DNA of 5,604 nt from an uncultured beta proteobacterium (GTDB lineage Bacteria; Pseudomonadota; Gammaproteobacteria; Burkholderiales; Burkholderiaceae), in the NCBI GenBank assembly GCA_903938955.1, contig CAJAFJ010000296.1, positions 1-5,604 on the forward strand, in the 5' to 3' direction. Position 1 is the first letter of the stretch. Each line of letters starts with the position of its first letter. Under the pieces are notes generated by a model. The model worked only from the letters and a program-made list of their open reading frames with translations, was not told where the DNA came from and did not search any database. Below, one piece after another: positions 1-5,604 of this stretch. The position numbers and the translations under genes were made by a program.

Positions 1-156
1 AATGTCGCGGCGCTCGTCGTTGTTGAGCGTCGGCCAGTTGACGGCACCCGGAAGATGGTCTTCAGCGTATTCGCCCTCGCTGCGGGCATCGATCAGGGTG
101 TCAAACTCATGCAGACGGTGGATGAGTTCTGCAGCGGGGATAGGGGTAAGACTCAT
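1..156 (-). CDS. mnmH: Rhodanese-domain protein, probably tRNA 2-selenouridine synthase (5' part only)
   Basis: Only the first 52 codons are visible; the gene runs off the left edge. The peptide begins MSLTPIPAAELIHRL and continues with a rhodanese-type segment: a strand ending in LIDARSEGEY, then DHLPGAVNWP and LNNDERRDI. The D-A-R-S/P-x-x-E-(F/Y) pattern followed by a short run to LPGA-N-P and N-(D/N)-E-R is what I know from the N-terminus of MnmH/SelU. That enzyme replaces sulfur by selenium in 2-thiouridine at the tRNA wobble position, using selenophosphate. Its catalytic cysteine and P-loop would lie outside the window. The ATG sits at 156-154, and its ATGA overlaps the TGA of the upstream esterase gene. 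This suggests translational coupling; a weak AGAAG lies about 8 bases upstream, inside the esterase gene. A plain rhodanese sulfurtransferase is the main alternative. Confidence 0.72.
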   Translation of the reverse strand, partial: MSLTPIPAAELIHRLHEFDTLIDARSEGEYAEDHLPGAVNWPTLNNDERRDI

Positions 157-842
157 TTCAATAGCTTCTGTAGTTCAGGCCACACGTTGGCCAATATAAG
201 GGGGTGTGCTTCTTCTTTGGGGTGAATGCGGTCGGCTTGAAACAACGCTAGGCTGTCAGGCCGATCGGCAATGCCTTTGAGCATAAAGGGCACCAGCGCC
301 GCCTTGTGGGTCTTGGCAACGCCGACAAACATGGCAGCAAACTGGGCGGCATAGTCTTTTCCATAGTTTGGTGGTACCTGCATACCCAACAGCAGGACCC
401 GGGCGCCTGTGGCTTGGGCCGATTGCGTCATGTGGGCCAAATTGTCTTGCGTGAGTGACAAGGGCAGACCGCGCAGGGCATCGTTGCCGCCGAGTTCAAT
501 AATCACATGCGTGGGCCGGTGCTTGGTCAGCAAGGCGTCCAGGCGCGCACGACCGCCTGAGGTGGTATCGCCACTGATGCTGGCGTTGATGAGGGTCACT
601 GGCCGCTGCTCGGATTTCAGCTTTTTTTCAAGCAAGGCGACCCAGCCGGTGCCTCGTTTAAGGCCATACTCGGCGCTCAGCGAGTCGCCGAGCACGAGGA
701 TAATTTTTGCTTTTTCAACCCTCGATTTTTGTCCGGCCGCCGATAAAGCCAGGCCCGGCGATATCCCTGCAAGCGCGGTGATAAAACCTGACGCGATAAA
801 GTGTCTGCGATACAAATGACGTCGATACAAAGAAAGCCCCAT
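153..842 (-). CDS. tesA: TesA-like SGNH/GDSL esterase (arylesterase / lysophospholipase type), exported
   Basis: This 229-residue protein is close to the usual TesA size. TesA-family enzymes hydrolyse acyl thioesters, aryl esters and lysophospholipids in the periplasm. All SGNH blocks are visible: GDSLS at 52-56 (nucleophile S54), oxyanion G91 in ISGDTTSGG, N120 in GGNDALRG, and D204-x-x-H207 in ADRIHP. The N-terminus carries RRHFIASGF at 12-20, a match to the twin-arginine pattern RRxF followed by a hydrophobic stretch to about residue 33, with LSA-AG as a plausible cleavage site. A Tat signal is therefore likely, though a Sec signal is possible. The ATG at 842 was chosen because it puts the signal near the N-terminus; it has no Shine-Dalgarno. 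A TTG at 830, with GGGG six bases upstream, is a real alternative. The reading frame stays open further upstream to 1067, but that part is antisense to the ABC gene. The stop overlaps the mnmH start by the ATGA motif, so the two genes probably form an operon. Confidence 0.88.
   Translation of the reverse strand: MGLSLYRRHLYRRHFIASGFITALAGISPGLALSAAGQKSRVEKAKIILVLGDSLSAEYGLKRGTGWVALLEKKLKSEQRPVTLINASISGDTTSGGRARLDALLTKHRPTHVIIELGGNDALRGLPLSLTQDNLAHMTQSAQATGARVLLLGMQVPPNYGKDYAAQFAAMFVGVAKTHKAALVPFMLKGIADRPDSLALFQADRIHPKEEAHPLILANVWPELQKLLK
788..816 (+). promoter_or_regulatory. Candidate sigma70-type promoter for the ABC ATPase gene
   Basis: CTGACG at 788-793 (four of six matches to TTGACA) is followed after a 17-base spacer by TACAAA at 811-816 (four of six matches to TATAAT). 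This predicts a transcript start near 823, about 18 bases before the ATG at 841. The elements lie inside the esterase coding sequence on the other strand, as they must given the lack of intergenic space. The matches are modest and other AT-rich hexamers nearby could serve instead. I saw no convincing counterpart for the esterase gene. Confidence 0.3.
794..830. repeat. Short CGATA(A/C)A direct repeats, two of them coding a duplicated LYRRH
   Basis: On the plus strand CGATAAA occurs at 794-800, and CGATACAA at 808-815 and again at 823-830, with spacings of 14 and 15 bases. Read on the minus strand, the last two belong to a 15-bp imperfect tandem duplication that gives the esterase N-terminus the sequence LYRRHLYRRH. 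The repeats lie just before the ABC ATPase start and overlap its candidate promoter. They may be a small in-frame duplication or a binding site; the sequence alone does not decide. Confidence 0.5.
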
Positions 843-1527
843 GTCTGATTCAATAATTTCTGTCGAGCACGTTTTTAAATCGGTGACTGATTCCACCGGA
901 ACGCTTGATATTTTGCGCGATATTGATTTTGTGCTGAACCGCCGGGAAACCGTCTCGATTGTCGGCGCCTCAGGCTCTGGCAAAAGCACACTGCTGTCCA
1001 TCATCGCAGGTCTTGATACCCCCAGCCGGGGGACGGTTCGCTTGGCGGGGCAGGATATGTTTGCCATGAATGAGGACCAACGGGCACAGTTGCGTGCCCA
1101 AAAAGTCGGCTTTGTGTTTCAGAGCTTTCAATTGTTGGGCAACCTGACCGCGCTGGAGAACGTGATGCTGCCGCTGGAACTCTCCGGTCGGCGCGACGCG
1201 CGCACGGCGGCCACCGAGATGCTGGCGCGTGTTGGCTTGTCGGCGCGCTTGAGTCATTACCCCAAGGTGTTGAGTGGCGGTGAGCAGCAGCGGGTGGCGT
1301 TAGCCCGGGCATTTGTCGTCAAACCTGAGGTTTTGCTGGCCGACGAGCCGACGGGTAGCCTGGACTTTGCCACCGGTGAGAAAGTGATGGAACTCATGTT
1401 TGACCTAAACCGTGAGCTGGGCACCACGCTGGTCTTGGTCACGCATGATCGTGCGATTGCGGCCCGCTGTGCCCGCTCCATCACCATTGAGGCTGGGCAG
1501 GTGTTGCCGGAGACGGCAACTATTTAA
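841..1527 (+). CDS. ybbA: LolD/YbbA/MacB-type ABC transporter ATP-binding protein
   Basis: This 228-residue protein is a complete single-domain ABC ATPase of normal length. Visible motifs are Walker A GASGSGKST at 42-50 (K48), Q-loop Q94 in FVFQSFQLL, signature LSGGEQQR at 144-151, Walker B VLLADE at 164-169, D-loop SLD at 173-175 and switch H202 in THD. The phrases FVFQSFQLL, LTALENVMLPLEL and ADEPTGSLD are typical of the LolD/MacB/YbbA group. These ATPases drive FtsX-like permeases in lipoprotein release, efflux or other mechanotransmission at the inner membrane. Divergence from a tesA-like gene matches the enteric tesA/ybbA arrangement, so YbbA is my preferred name, but LolD-like function cannot be excluded. 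No permease gene follows: the ORF ends in a hairpin and the next gene is rlmB. Its ATG overlaps the esterase ATG on the opposite strand; a weak AAAGAAAG lies upstream as ribosome binding site. Confidence 0.93.
   Translation: MSDSIISVEHVFKSVTDSTGTLDILRDIDFVLNRRETVSIVGASGSGKSTLLSIIAGLDTPSRGTVRLAGQDMFAMNEDQRAQLRAQKVGFVFQSFQLLGNLTALENVMLPLELSGRRDARTAATEMLARVGLSARLSHYPKVLSGGEQQRVALARAFVVKPEVLLADEPTGSLDFATGEKVMELMFDLNRELGTTLVLVTHDRAIAARCARSITIEAGQVLPETATI
1503..1525 (+). terminator. Hairpin at the end of the ABC gene, probable weak intrinsic terminator
   Basis: GTTGCCG (1503-1509) pairs perfectly with CGGCAAC (1514-1520) around a GAGA loop, which fits the stable GNRA class. TATTT follows, then an A-run. 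The stem covers the last codons of the ABC gene and its 3' flank reaches the TAA at 1525-1527. The U-tract is short, so termination may be partial. It would separate the ABC transcript from rlmB. Confidence 0.5.
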
Positions 1528-1595
1528 AAAATGGGCGGATAACAGAAGTTCATCACCGGGGTGGTCACTTGATTTCTGCGGGCCTCACAAGCCGC

Positions 1596-1601
1596 GATAA
1601 T
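1596..1601 (+). promoter_or_regulatory. Possible -10 element just before rlmB
   Basis: GATAAT matches five of six bases of the sigma70 -10 consensus and ends six bases before the rlmB ATG at 1608. Initiation seven bases after the hexamer would fall on the ATG itself, giving a leaderless or nearly leaderless message. This fits the absence of a Shine-Dalgarno. There is no good -35: TTGATT at 1569-1574 is 21 bases away, which is too far. The rest of the 80-base gap (1528-1607) shows only a small bulged stem, 1578-1583 with 1591-1595. Confidence 0.25.
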
Positions 1602-1607
1602 CACCGC

Positions 1608-2375
1608 ATGTCTTCTACAAAAGTTTTATTCGGCTTTCATGCCGTTGGTGTTCGCCTTAAAACAGCGCCCAAATCCATTATCGAAATCCATTTCGAGCCC
1701 ACCCGCCGCGATGCCCGCATGCGCCAGTTCATCGACAAAGCCAAAGAGGTGGGTTGCCGCCTGGTGGAGTCAGACGGTATTCGCCTGGCTAAGCTGTGTG
1801 GCGGTCACGGTCACCAGGGCGTTGCGGCCCGGGTGCAAGAACTGCCCCAGGTGCATTCACTCGACGAACTGCTGGAAGCCCTGGAGGCCGCGCAGGCCGA
1901 CAAACCCGTGGCCGAGCGCGAGCAGCCGCTGATTTTGGTGCTGGATGGTGTGACCGATCCGCACAACCTGGGGGCCTGCTTGCGGGTGGCCGATGGCGCG
2001 GGTGTGCATGCCGTGATTGCGCCCAAAGACAACGCCGCCGGCATCAATGCCACGGTGGCCAAAGTGGCCAGCGGCGCGGCCGAGACCGTGCCTTACTTCA
2101 TGGTGACCAATCTGGCGCGTACTTTGAATGAACTCAAAGAACGCAATATCTGGATCATTGGCACCAGTGACGTGGCGACTAAAACCATTTACCAGGCGGA
2201 CCTCAAAGGCCCGGTGGCTTTGGTGCTGGGTGCCGAAGGGGACGGCATGCGTCAACTCACCGCCAAGACCTGCGATGAGCTGGTCAGCATCCCGATGCGT
2301 GGTGCGGTTGAAAGCTTGAACGTTTCGGTGGCCAGCGGCGTGTGCTTGTACGAGGCTGTGCGTCAACGCACCTGA
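1608..2375 (+). CDS. rlmB: 23S rRNA (guanosine-2251-2'-O)-methyltransferase RlmB
   Basis: This 255-residue SpoU/TrmH-family methyltransferase is slightly longer than the E. coli enzyme and strongly reminiscent of it. It 2'-O-methylates G2251 in the peptidyl-transferase P-loop of 23S rRNA, using S-adenosylmethionine bound in a trefoil knot. An L30e-like RNA-binding domain spans about 5-80 (start VLFGFHAV, end HQGVAARV). An extended linker at 83-105 follows, then the SPOUT domain. Motif 1 is LDGVTDPHNLGACLRVAD (112-129, with N120 and R126), motif 2 is LVLGAEGDGMRQL (205-217, with E210), and motif 3 is SIPMRGAVESLNVSVASG (227-244, with S236 and N238). All expected functional residues are present. 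I chose the ATG at 1608 because the protein then begins MSSTKVLFGFHAV, like its relatives; a TTG at 1569 would add 13 unlikely residues. No clear Shine-Dalgarno is seen. It converges on creA. Confidence 0.96.
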   Translation: MSSTKVLFGFHAVGVRLKTAPKSIIEIHFEPTRRDARMRQFIDKAKEVGCRLVESDGIRLAKLCGGHGHQGVAARVQELPQVHSLDELLEALEAAQADKPVAEREQPLILVLDGVTDPHNLGACLRVADGAGVHAVIAPKDNAAGINATVAKVASGAAETVPYFMVTNLARTLNELKERNIWIIGTSDVATKTIYQADLKGPVALVLGAEGDGMRQLTAKTCDELVSIPMRGAVESLNVSVASGVCLYEAVRQRT

Positions 2376-2377
2376 TT

Positions 2378-2399
2378 TAAGCGCGGTCAGCGCTTATTT
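2378..2399 (+). terminator. Hairpin between convergent rlmB and creA
   Basis: TAAGCGC (2378-2384) pairs perfectly with GCGCTTA (2390-2396) around a five-base loop GGTCA, followed by TTT. It begins two bases after the rlmB stop. The stem's right arm contains the creA stop codon (TAA on the minus strand, 2396-2394). The U-run is short on the plus strand and absent on the minus strand. It is therefore a plausible weak terminator for rlmB and less clearly one for creA. Confidence 0.5.
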
Positions 2400-2861
2400 A
2401 AGGGGTATCGGCTGGGTGGCCGGTACCGGCACGGCTGTGATGCTGTTTTTGGGGCTGCCATCAATCAGCTTGTCGGAATACACCAGGTAAACCAGCGCAT
2501 TTCGCTTGTTGTCGACCATGCGGACCACCCGCACATGCTTGAATAAAAACGACGAACGGGCGTTGAACACCTCTTCCTGTTTGTCGATCTTGCCTTTGAA
2601 TGCAATCGGCCCGACCTGGCGACACGCCACGGAGGCATCCGAGGTGTCTTCGGCAAATCCCAACGCGCCCTTGTAACCGCCGGTTTTGGCGTGCGACAAA
2701 TAGCAGGCAACGCCGTCAACCTGCGGGTCATCGAACACATCCACTACCACCTTGTCGTTGGGACTCAACAACTTGAAGGTGGTGCTGACGTCGCCTAAAG
2801 TTTCAGCACGGGCAAAGACCGCGCTGGACAGAAGCGCAAGCAGAAGCAGTGTTTTTTTCAT
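2394..2861 (-). CDS. creA: CreA family periplasmic protein of unknown function
   Basis: This 155-residue protein has a clear Sec signal peptide: MKKT, a leucine-rich core, and ARA-ET as a signal peptidase I site after residue 19. The mature part shows the CreA family hallmarks I recognise from E. coli CreA: FDDPQVDGVACYLSHAKTGG (43-62), GFAEDTSDASVACRQVGPI (68-86), KRNALVYLVYSD (119-130) and GSPKNSITAVPV (135-146). Two cysteines remain in the mature protein, C53 and C80, and could form a periplasmic disulfide. The biochemical role of CreA is not established; in enterics it is encoded next to the CreBC two-component system. Here its ATG lies three bases after the stop of a hybrid histidine kinase gene on the same strand, so co-transcription is likely. 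The nearest ribosome-binding candidate, CCGAG about seven bases upstream, lies inside the kinase gene. Confidence 0.94.
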   Translation of the reverse strand: MKKTLLLLALLSSAVFARAETLGDVSTTFKLLSPNDKVVVDVFDDPQVDGVACYLSHAKTGGYKGALGFAEDTSDASVACRQVGPIAFKGKIDKQEEVFNARSSFLFKHVRVVRMVDNKRNALVYLVYSDKLIDGSPKNSITAVPVPATQPIPLK

Positions 2862-2864
2862 GGA

Positions 2865-5604
2865 TTAACTCGGTAAATTTTCGCTTTGTTGAGCAATGGC
2901 GCCCAACACTTGTTTGAACGCCCGGTCCAGATCGTCAGACAGCGTAAGAATACGCGGCCAGTCGGCCTCTTCAACGGCGGTTTCCAGCTGCGTGGCAATG
3001 TGCGCCATGCGCTCAATGCCGAGATTGCCACACGAGCCCTTGGCCTCATGCGACAGCGCCATGACGGACGATTCGTCACGCACCGCCACGGCGGCATGCA
3101 GCTTCTCCAGCAGGCTCAAGGTGGAGGTCTGGAACAGTTCCAATAATTGGGCCAGCACTTGCGGGTCATCGCCAAAATAATCTTCCAGCAACGCAAAATC
3201 AATGAGCTGTGGCGGGGGTTCAGGCGGCTCGGCAAAAGGTGTCAGCACCAGGGCGACGGTGTCAGCGGGTGGTCCGGCCACCCAGCGTGACAGCGCAGCA
3301 GCGAGCAGTTCCGCTGAAATTGGTTTGCTGATGTAGTCATCCATACCAGCCGCCAAGCAGCGTTCGCGGTCGCCCTGCATGGCGTTGGCGGTCATGGCGA
3401 TGATCGGAATGCGGTTAGCGCCGGACTGTTCCGCCTTGCGAATGGCCGCGGTAGCTTCAAACCCATCCATCACCGGCATCTGGCAATCCATCAAAATGAC
3501 GGCGTACCTCTCGGCCTGGGCGGCATCCACCGCTTGCTGACCGTTGTTGACAATGTGCAGCGTGTAGCCCAGCTTTTGGATCTGTACTTGCGCGACTTTT
3601 TGGTTGACGAGGTTGTCCTCGGCCAACAGGATCAGCGGCTTGTTGTCTGCAGACTCGTGCAGGTCCAGGCGGGGCGTCGGCATCGGTTGAACCGCCTCTG
3701 CTCTGAAGCTGAGCCGGTCATCAACCGGGTGGTTGACCAGGTTGTCAAACAGCTGGGATTGGCGCACCGGCTTGACCAGGCAGCTGGCGAAACCGGCCTG
3801 GAGGGCACGCTCAAACAGATCGCGTTCACGGTAAGCGGTCAACAACACCAGACGGGTTTGATCGAAAAGGGGTTCGTCGCGCAAGGCTTGGGCCAGCCCG
3901 ATGCCGTCCATGCCAGGCATCACAAAATCGATCAAGGCCACGTCGTAAGGCTGACCGATTTCGGCCGCGTCGCGTATCAGTTTGAGGGCTTCCTCCGCGT
4001 TGCTGGCGCCGTCATTGGCCATGCCCCAGGACGCCAGGTAACGGTGGATGATTTTGCGATCATTGGAATGGTCGTCCACCACCAACACGCGCAACTGACG
4101 CGCAGAGCGTACCGGCAGCGCCATCTGAGGTTGGCTTGATTCGGCACACGCGACCAGCGGCAGCGTAAACCAGAAGGTCGAGCCCTTGCCCTCTTCACTG
4201 ATGACGCCAATCTCGCCCCCCATCAGCTCCACCAGGCGCTTGCTGATCGCCAGGCCCAGTCCGGTACCGCCATATTTACGTGTGGTCGAGCTGTCGGCCT
4301 GGGTAAATGACTGGAACAAGCGGGCCTGAACGGCGGGAGGAATGCCAATGCCGGTATCACGAATCTCAAACCGGACCAGGGGACGGGTGCCGTCGCGTTC
4401 TTGCTGGACCGATAGCTCAACGGTGCCGTTGCTGGTGAATTTAACGGCGTTGCCAATCAGGTTGAGCAGCACCTGGCGCAAGCGGGTCGGGTCGCCGCGC
4501 AAGCAGGTGGGCAAGGCGGGGTCGACAAAGCTCATCAAGGAAAGCTTTTTATCGCGTGCCCGGGACAACAACAGATCGACCGTACCCTCCACCACATGGG
4601 TAGGTGAGAAGTCGGTGATGTCAATATCGAGCTTGCCGGCTTCGATTTTTGAGAAGTCAAGAATGTCGTTGATGATGGTCAGCAGCGCATTGGCCGAGTC
4701 GCGCACGATGCCGGTGAACTCGCGCTGTTCGTCATCCTGTTGCGTGTCCAACAACAGATCGGTCATGCCGATGATGCCGTTCATAGGCGTGCGGATCTCA
4801 TGGCTCATGGTCGAGAGAAACTCTGACTTGAGACGTGAATTTTCCAGCGCCTGGTCGCGGGCATGGCGCAACGCCTCTTCGGCTTCCTTACGTGGGCCGA
4901 TGTCGGACAGCAGGCCAATGAAATGGTTTTGCTTGCCCTGATCGTCATGCACCGGCGAGTAATGCAGTTCGGCCAGATAAGGCGAGCCGTCTTTGCGACG
5001 GTAATTGATCTCCATGCTGAAACCGGTGCCAGCCGCCAGCGCCTGCGTGAATTGCGCCATCTGTTCGGGATCAGTCTCCGGGCCGCGCAGAATGCCGGTG
5101 CGCTGACCGACGGCATCGTCACGGCTGAAGCCCGTGATCCGACTGAAACCGGCATTCACATATTGAATCGTGGGGCCGAGGCCGTGCGGATCAGCATCCG
5201 TGATGAGAATGCCCTGTTCGGTCTCTTGAATGGCTGTTTCAACCAGTTTCAGCCGTGTGCGGGTGCGCACCGCTTCGGAAATGTCGCGCTTGATGGCGAT
5301 GAAATGCGAAATCTCGCCCGCTTCAACAATCGGGGTGATCGTCATCTGTTCCGGGTAAATGCTGCCGTCCTTGCGCCGGTTGTTCAGCTCACCTTCCCAT
5401 GGCTTGCCTTCCAGTACGGTCTCCCAGATGGCGCGGTAGAACGCCGCGTCATGCAAACCCGAGTTGAGCAGGCTGGTTTGTTGACCCGCCACCTCGTCAG
5501 CGGTGTAGCCCGTGGACGCGCAAAACGCCGGATTGACATACTCAATCACCCCGTTGCGGTCTGTGATCACAATCATGTTCGCCGCCGCATCCAGCGCGGC
5601 CTGC
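2865..5604 (-). CDS. Hybrid sensor histidine kinase, PAS-PAS-HisKA-HATPase-REC-REC-HPt (N-terminus outside window)
   Basis: The frame is open to the right edge: nine codons (QAALDAAAN) precede the Met at 5576-5574 and belong to the first PAS domain, so that Met is internal. Counting it as residue 1, 903 residues follow. PAS1 covers up to about 98 ([16 protein letters not shown]) and PAS2 about 115-228 ([19 protein letters not shown]). A short coiled coil spans about 229-250. HisKA has H259 in [13 protein letters not shown]. The ATPase domain has N-box N376, G1 DTGIGIP (407-413) and G2 GGTGLGL (436-442). REC1 (about 495-613) has D501/D502, phosphoacceptor D550, T590 and K602. REC2 (about 648-765) has E653/D654, D697, T729 and K751. 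HPt (about 790-895) has H843 in [12 protein letters not shown]. All phosphorelay residues are intact, so a His-Asp-His relay to a separate regulator is likely; none is visible. No transmembrane segment is seen, but one could lie upstream. The ligand is unknown. It ends three bases before creA. Confidence 0.95.
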   Translation of the reverse strand, partial: QAALDAAANMIVITDRNGVIEYVNPAFCASTGYTADEVAGQQTSLLNSGLHDAAFYRAIWETVLEGKPWEGELNNRRKDGSIYPEQMTITPIVEAGEISHFIAIKRDISEAVRTRTRLKLVETAIQETEQGILITDADPHGLGPTIQYVNAGFSRITGFSRDDAVGQRTGILRGPETDPEQMAQFTQALAAGTGFSMEINYRRKDGSPYLAELHYSPVHDDQGKQNHFIGLLSDIGPRKEAEEALRHARDQALENSRLKSEFLSTMSHEIRTPMNGIIGMTDLLLDTQQDDEQREFTGIVRDSANALLTIINDILDFSKIEAGKLDIDITDFSPTHVVEGTVDLLLSRARDKKLSLMSFVDPALPTCLRGDPTRLRQVLLNLIGNAVKFTSNGTVELSVQQERDGTRPLVRFEIRDTGIGIPPAVQARLFQSFTQADSSTTRKYGGTGLGLAISKRLVELMGGEIGVISEEGKGSTFWFTLPLVACAESSQPQMALPVRSARQLRVLVVDDHSNDRKIIHRYLASWGMANDGASNAEEALKLIRDAAEIGQPYDVALIDFVMPGMDGIGLAQALRDEPLFDQTRLVLLTAYRERDLFERALQAGFASCLVKPVRQSQLFDNLVNHPVDDRLSFRAEAVQPMPTPRLDLHESADNKPLILLAEDNLVNQKVAQVQIQKLGYTLHIVNNGQQAVDAAQAERYAVILMDCQMPVMDGFEATAAIRKAEQSGANRIPIIAMTANAMQGDRERCLAAGMDDYISKPISAELLAAALSRWVAGPPADTVALVLTPFAEPPEPPPQLIDFALLEDYFGDDPQVLAQLLELFQTSTLSLLEKLHAAVAVRDESSVMALSHEAKGSCGNLGIERMAHIATQLETAVEEADWPRILTLSDDLDRAFKQVLGAIAQQSENLPS

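Noticed and set aside
409..819. 136-codon open frame on the plus strand upstream of the ABC gene
   Set aside because: It is antisense to the esterase catalytic core, has no recognisable motifs and no ribosome site.
843..1067. Upstream extension of the esterase reading frame on the minus strand by 75 codons
   Set aside because: It is antisense to the conserved N-terminal half of the ABC ATPase, including Walker A, and would bury the signal peptide inside the protein.
1569..1607. Earlier TTG start for rlmB adding 13 residues
   Set aside because: The ATG at 1608 gives the N-terminus expected for RlmB; the added residues match nothing and overlap the probable promoter.
1857..2366. 169-codon open frame on the minus strand
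   Set aside because: It is antisense to the SPOUT domain of rlmB, with no family resemblance and His/Gly-rich composition typical of a shadow frame.
3534..4139. 201-codon open frame on the plus strand
   Set aside because: It lies wholly antisense to the REC1/REC2 region of the kinase, shows no recognisable domain and is explained by GC-rich codon bias.
4342..4941. 199-codon open frame on the plus strand
   Set aside because: It is antisense to the conserved HisKA/HATPase region, and its Ser/Arg-rich, low-complexity composition is typical of a shadow frame.
5574..5576. ATG as the true start of the kinase
   Set aside because: The frame continues to the window edge, and the preceding residues QAALDAAAN are a normal lead-in to a PAS domain, so the gene is truncated by the window.
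1..5604. tRNA/rRNA genes, CRISPR arrays, insertion sequences, attachment sites or an undescribed defence system
   Set aside because: The window is almost fully occupied by recognisable chromosomal genes; no gap exceeds about 80 bases, and no long repeats or mobile-element hallmarks were seen.

Overview
The window looks like an ordinary chromosomal stretch of a Gram-negative betaproteobacterium, most likely Burkholderiales of the Comamonadaceae type (Rhodoferax/Polaromonas-like). This rests on the style of the proteins (TesA-type esterase with a possible Tat signal, RlmB, CreA, a large PAS hybrid kinase), the moderately high GC content and the gene packing. No database search was possible, so the taxonomy is inference.

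Layout from left to right. The 5' end of a rhodanese-domain gene, probably mnmH (tRNA 2-selenouridine synthase), lies on the minus strand at 1-156. Its start codon overlaps the stop of a TesA-like SGNH esterase gene (153-842, minus). The esterase start codon interlocks head-to-head with the start of a LolD/YbbA-type ABC ATPase (841-1527, plus), leaving no intergenic space. The ATPase gene ends in a hairpin and has no permease gene beside it. After an 80-bp gap comes rlmB (1608-2375, plus), encoding the 23S rRNA Gm2251 methyltransferase. It converges on creA (2394-2861, minus), and a hairpin at their junction includes the creA stop codon. Three bases upstream of creA ends a very large hybrid sensor histidine kinase gene (2865 to beyond 5604, minus). 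Its visible architecture is PAS-PAS-HisKA-HATPase-REC-REC-HPt, and its N-terminus lies outside the window.

How the genes work together. The minus-strand pair tesA-mnmH looks translationally coupled. The tesA/ybbA divergent arrangement resembles the one known from enteric bacteria, but the YbbP-type permease gene expected after ybbA is absent here. The kinase and creA form a second tightly packed minus-strand pair. The kinase carries every residue needed for a His-Asp-His relay, but no separate response regulator is visible. rlmB is a housekeeping rRNA modification gene, probably transcribed on its own.

I found no tRNA, rRNA, CRISPR array, insertion sequence or clear sign of horizontal transfer. 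Nothing here amounts to a new defence or mobile system. The most notable points are the interlocked divergent start codons, the apparently orphan ABC ATPase, the creA-kinase pairing and the LOV-like PAS domain that lacks the photoactive cysteine.
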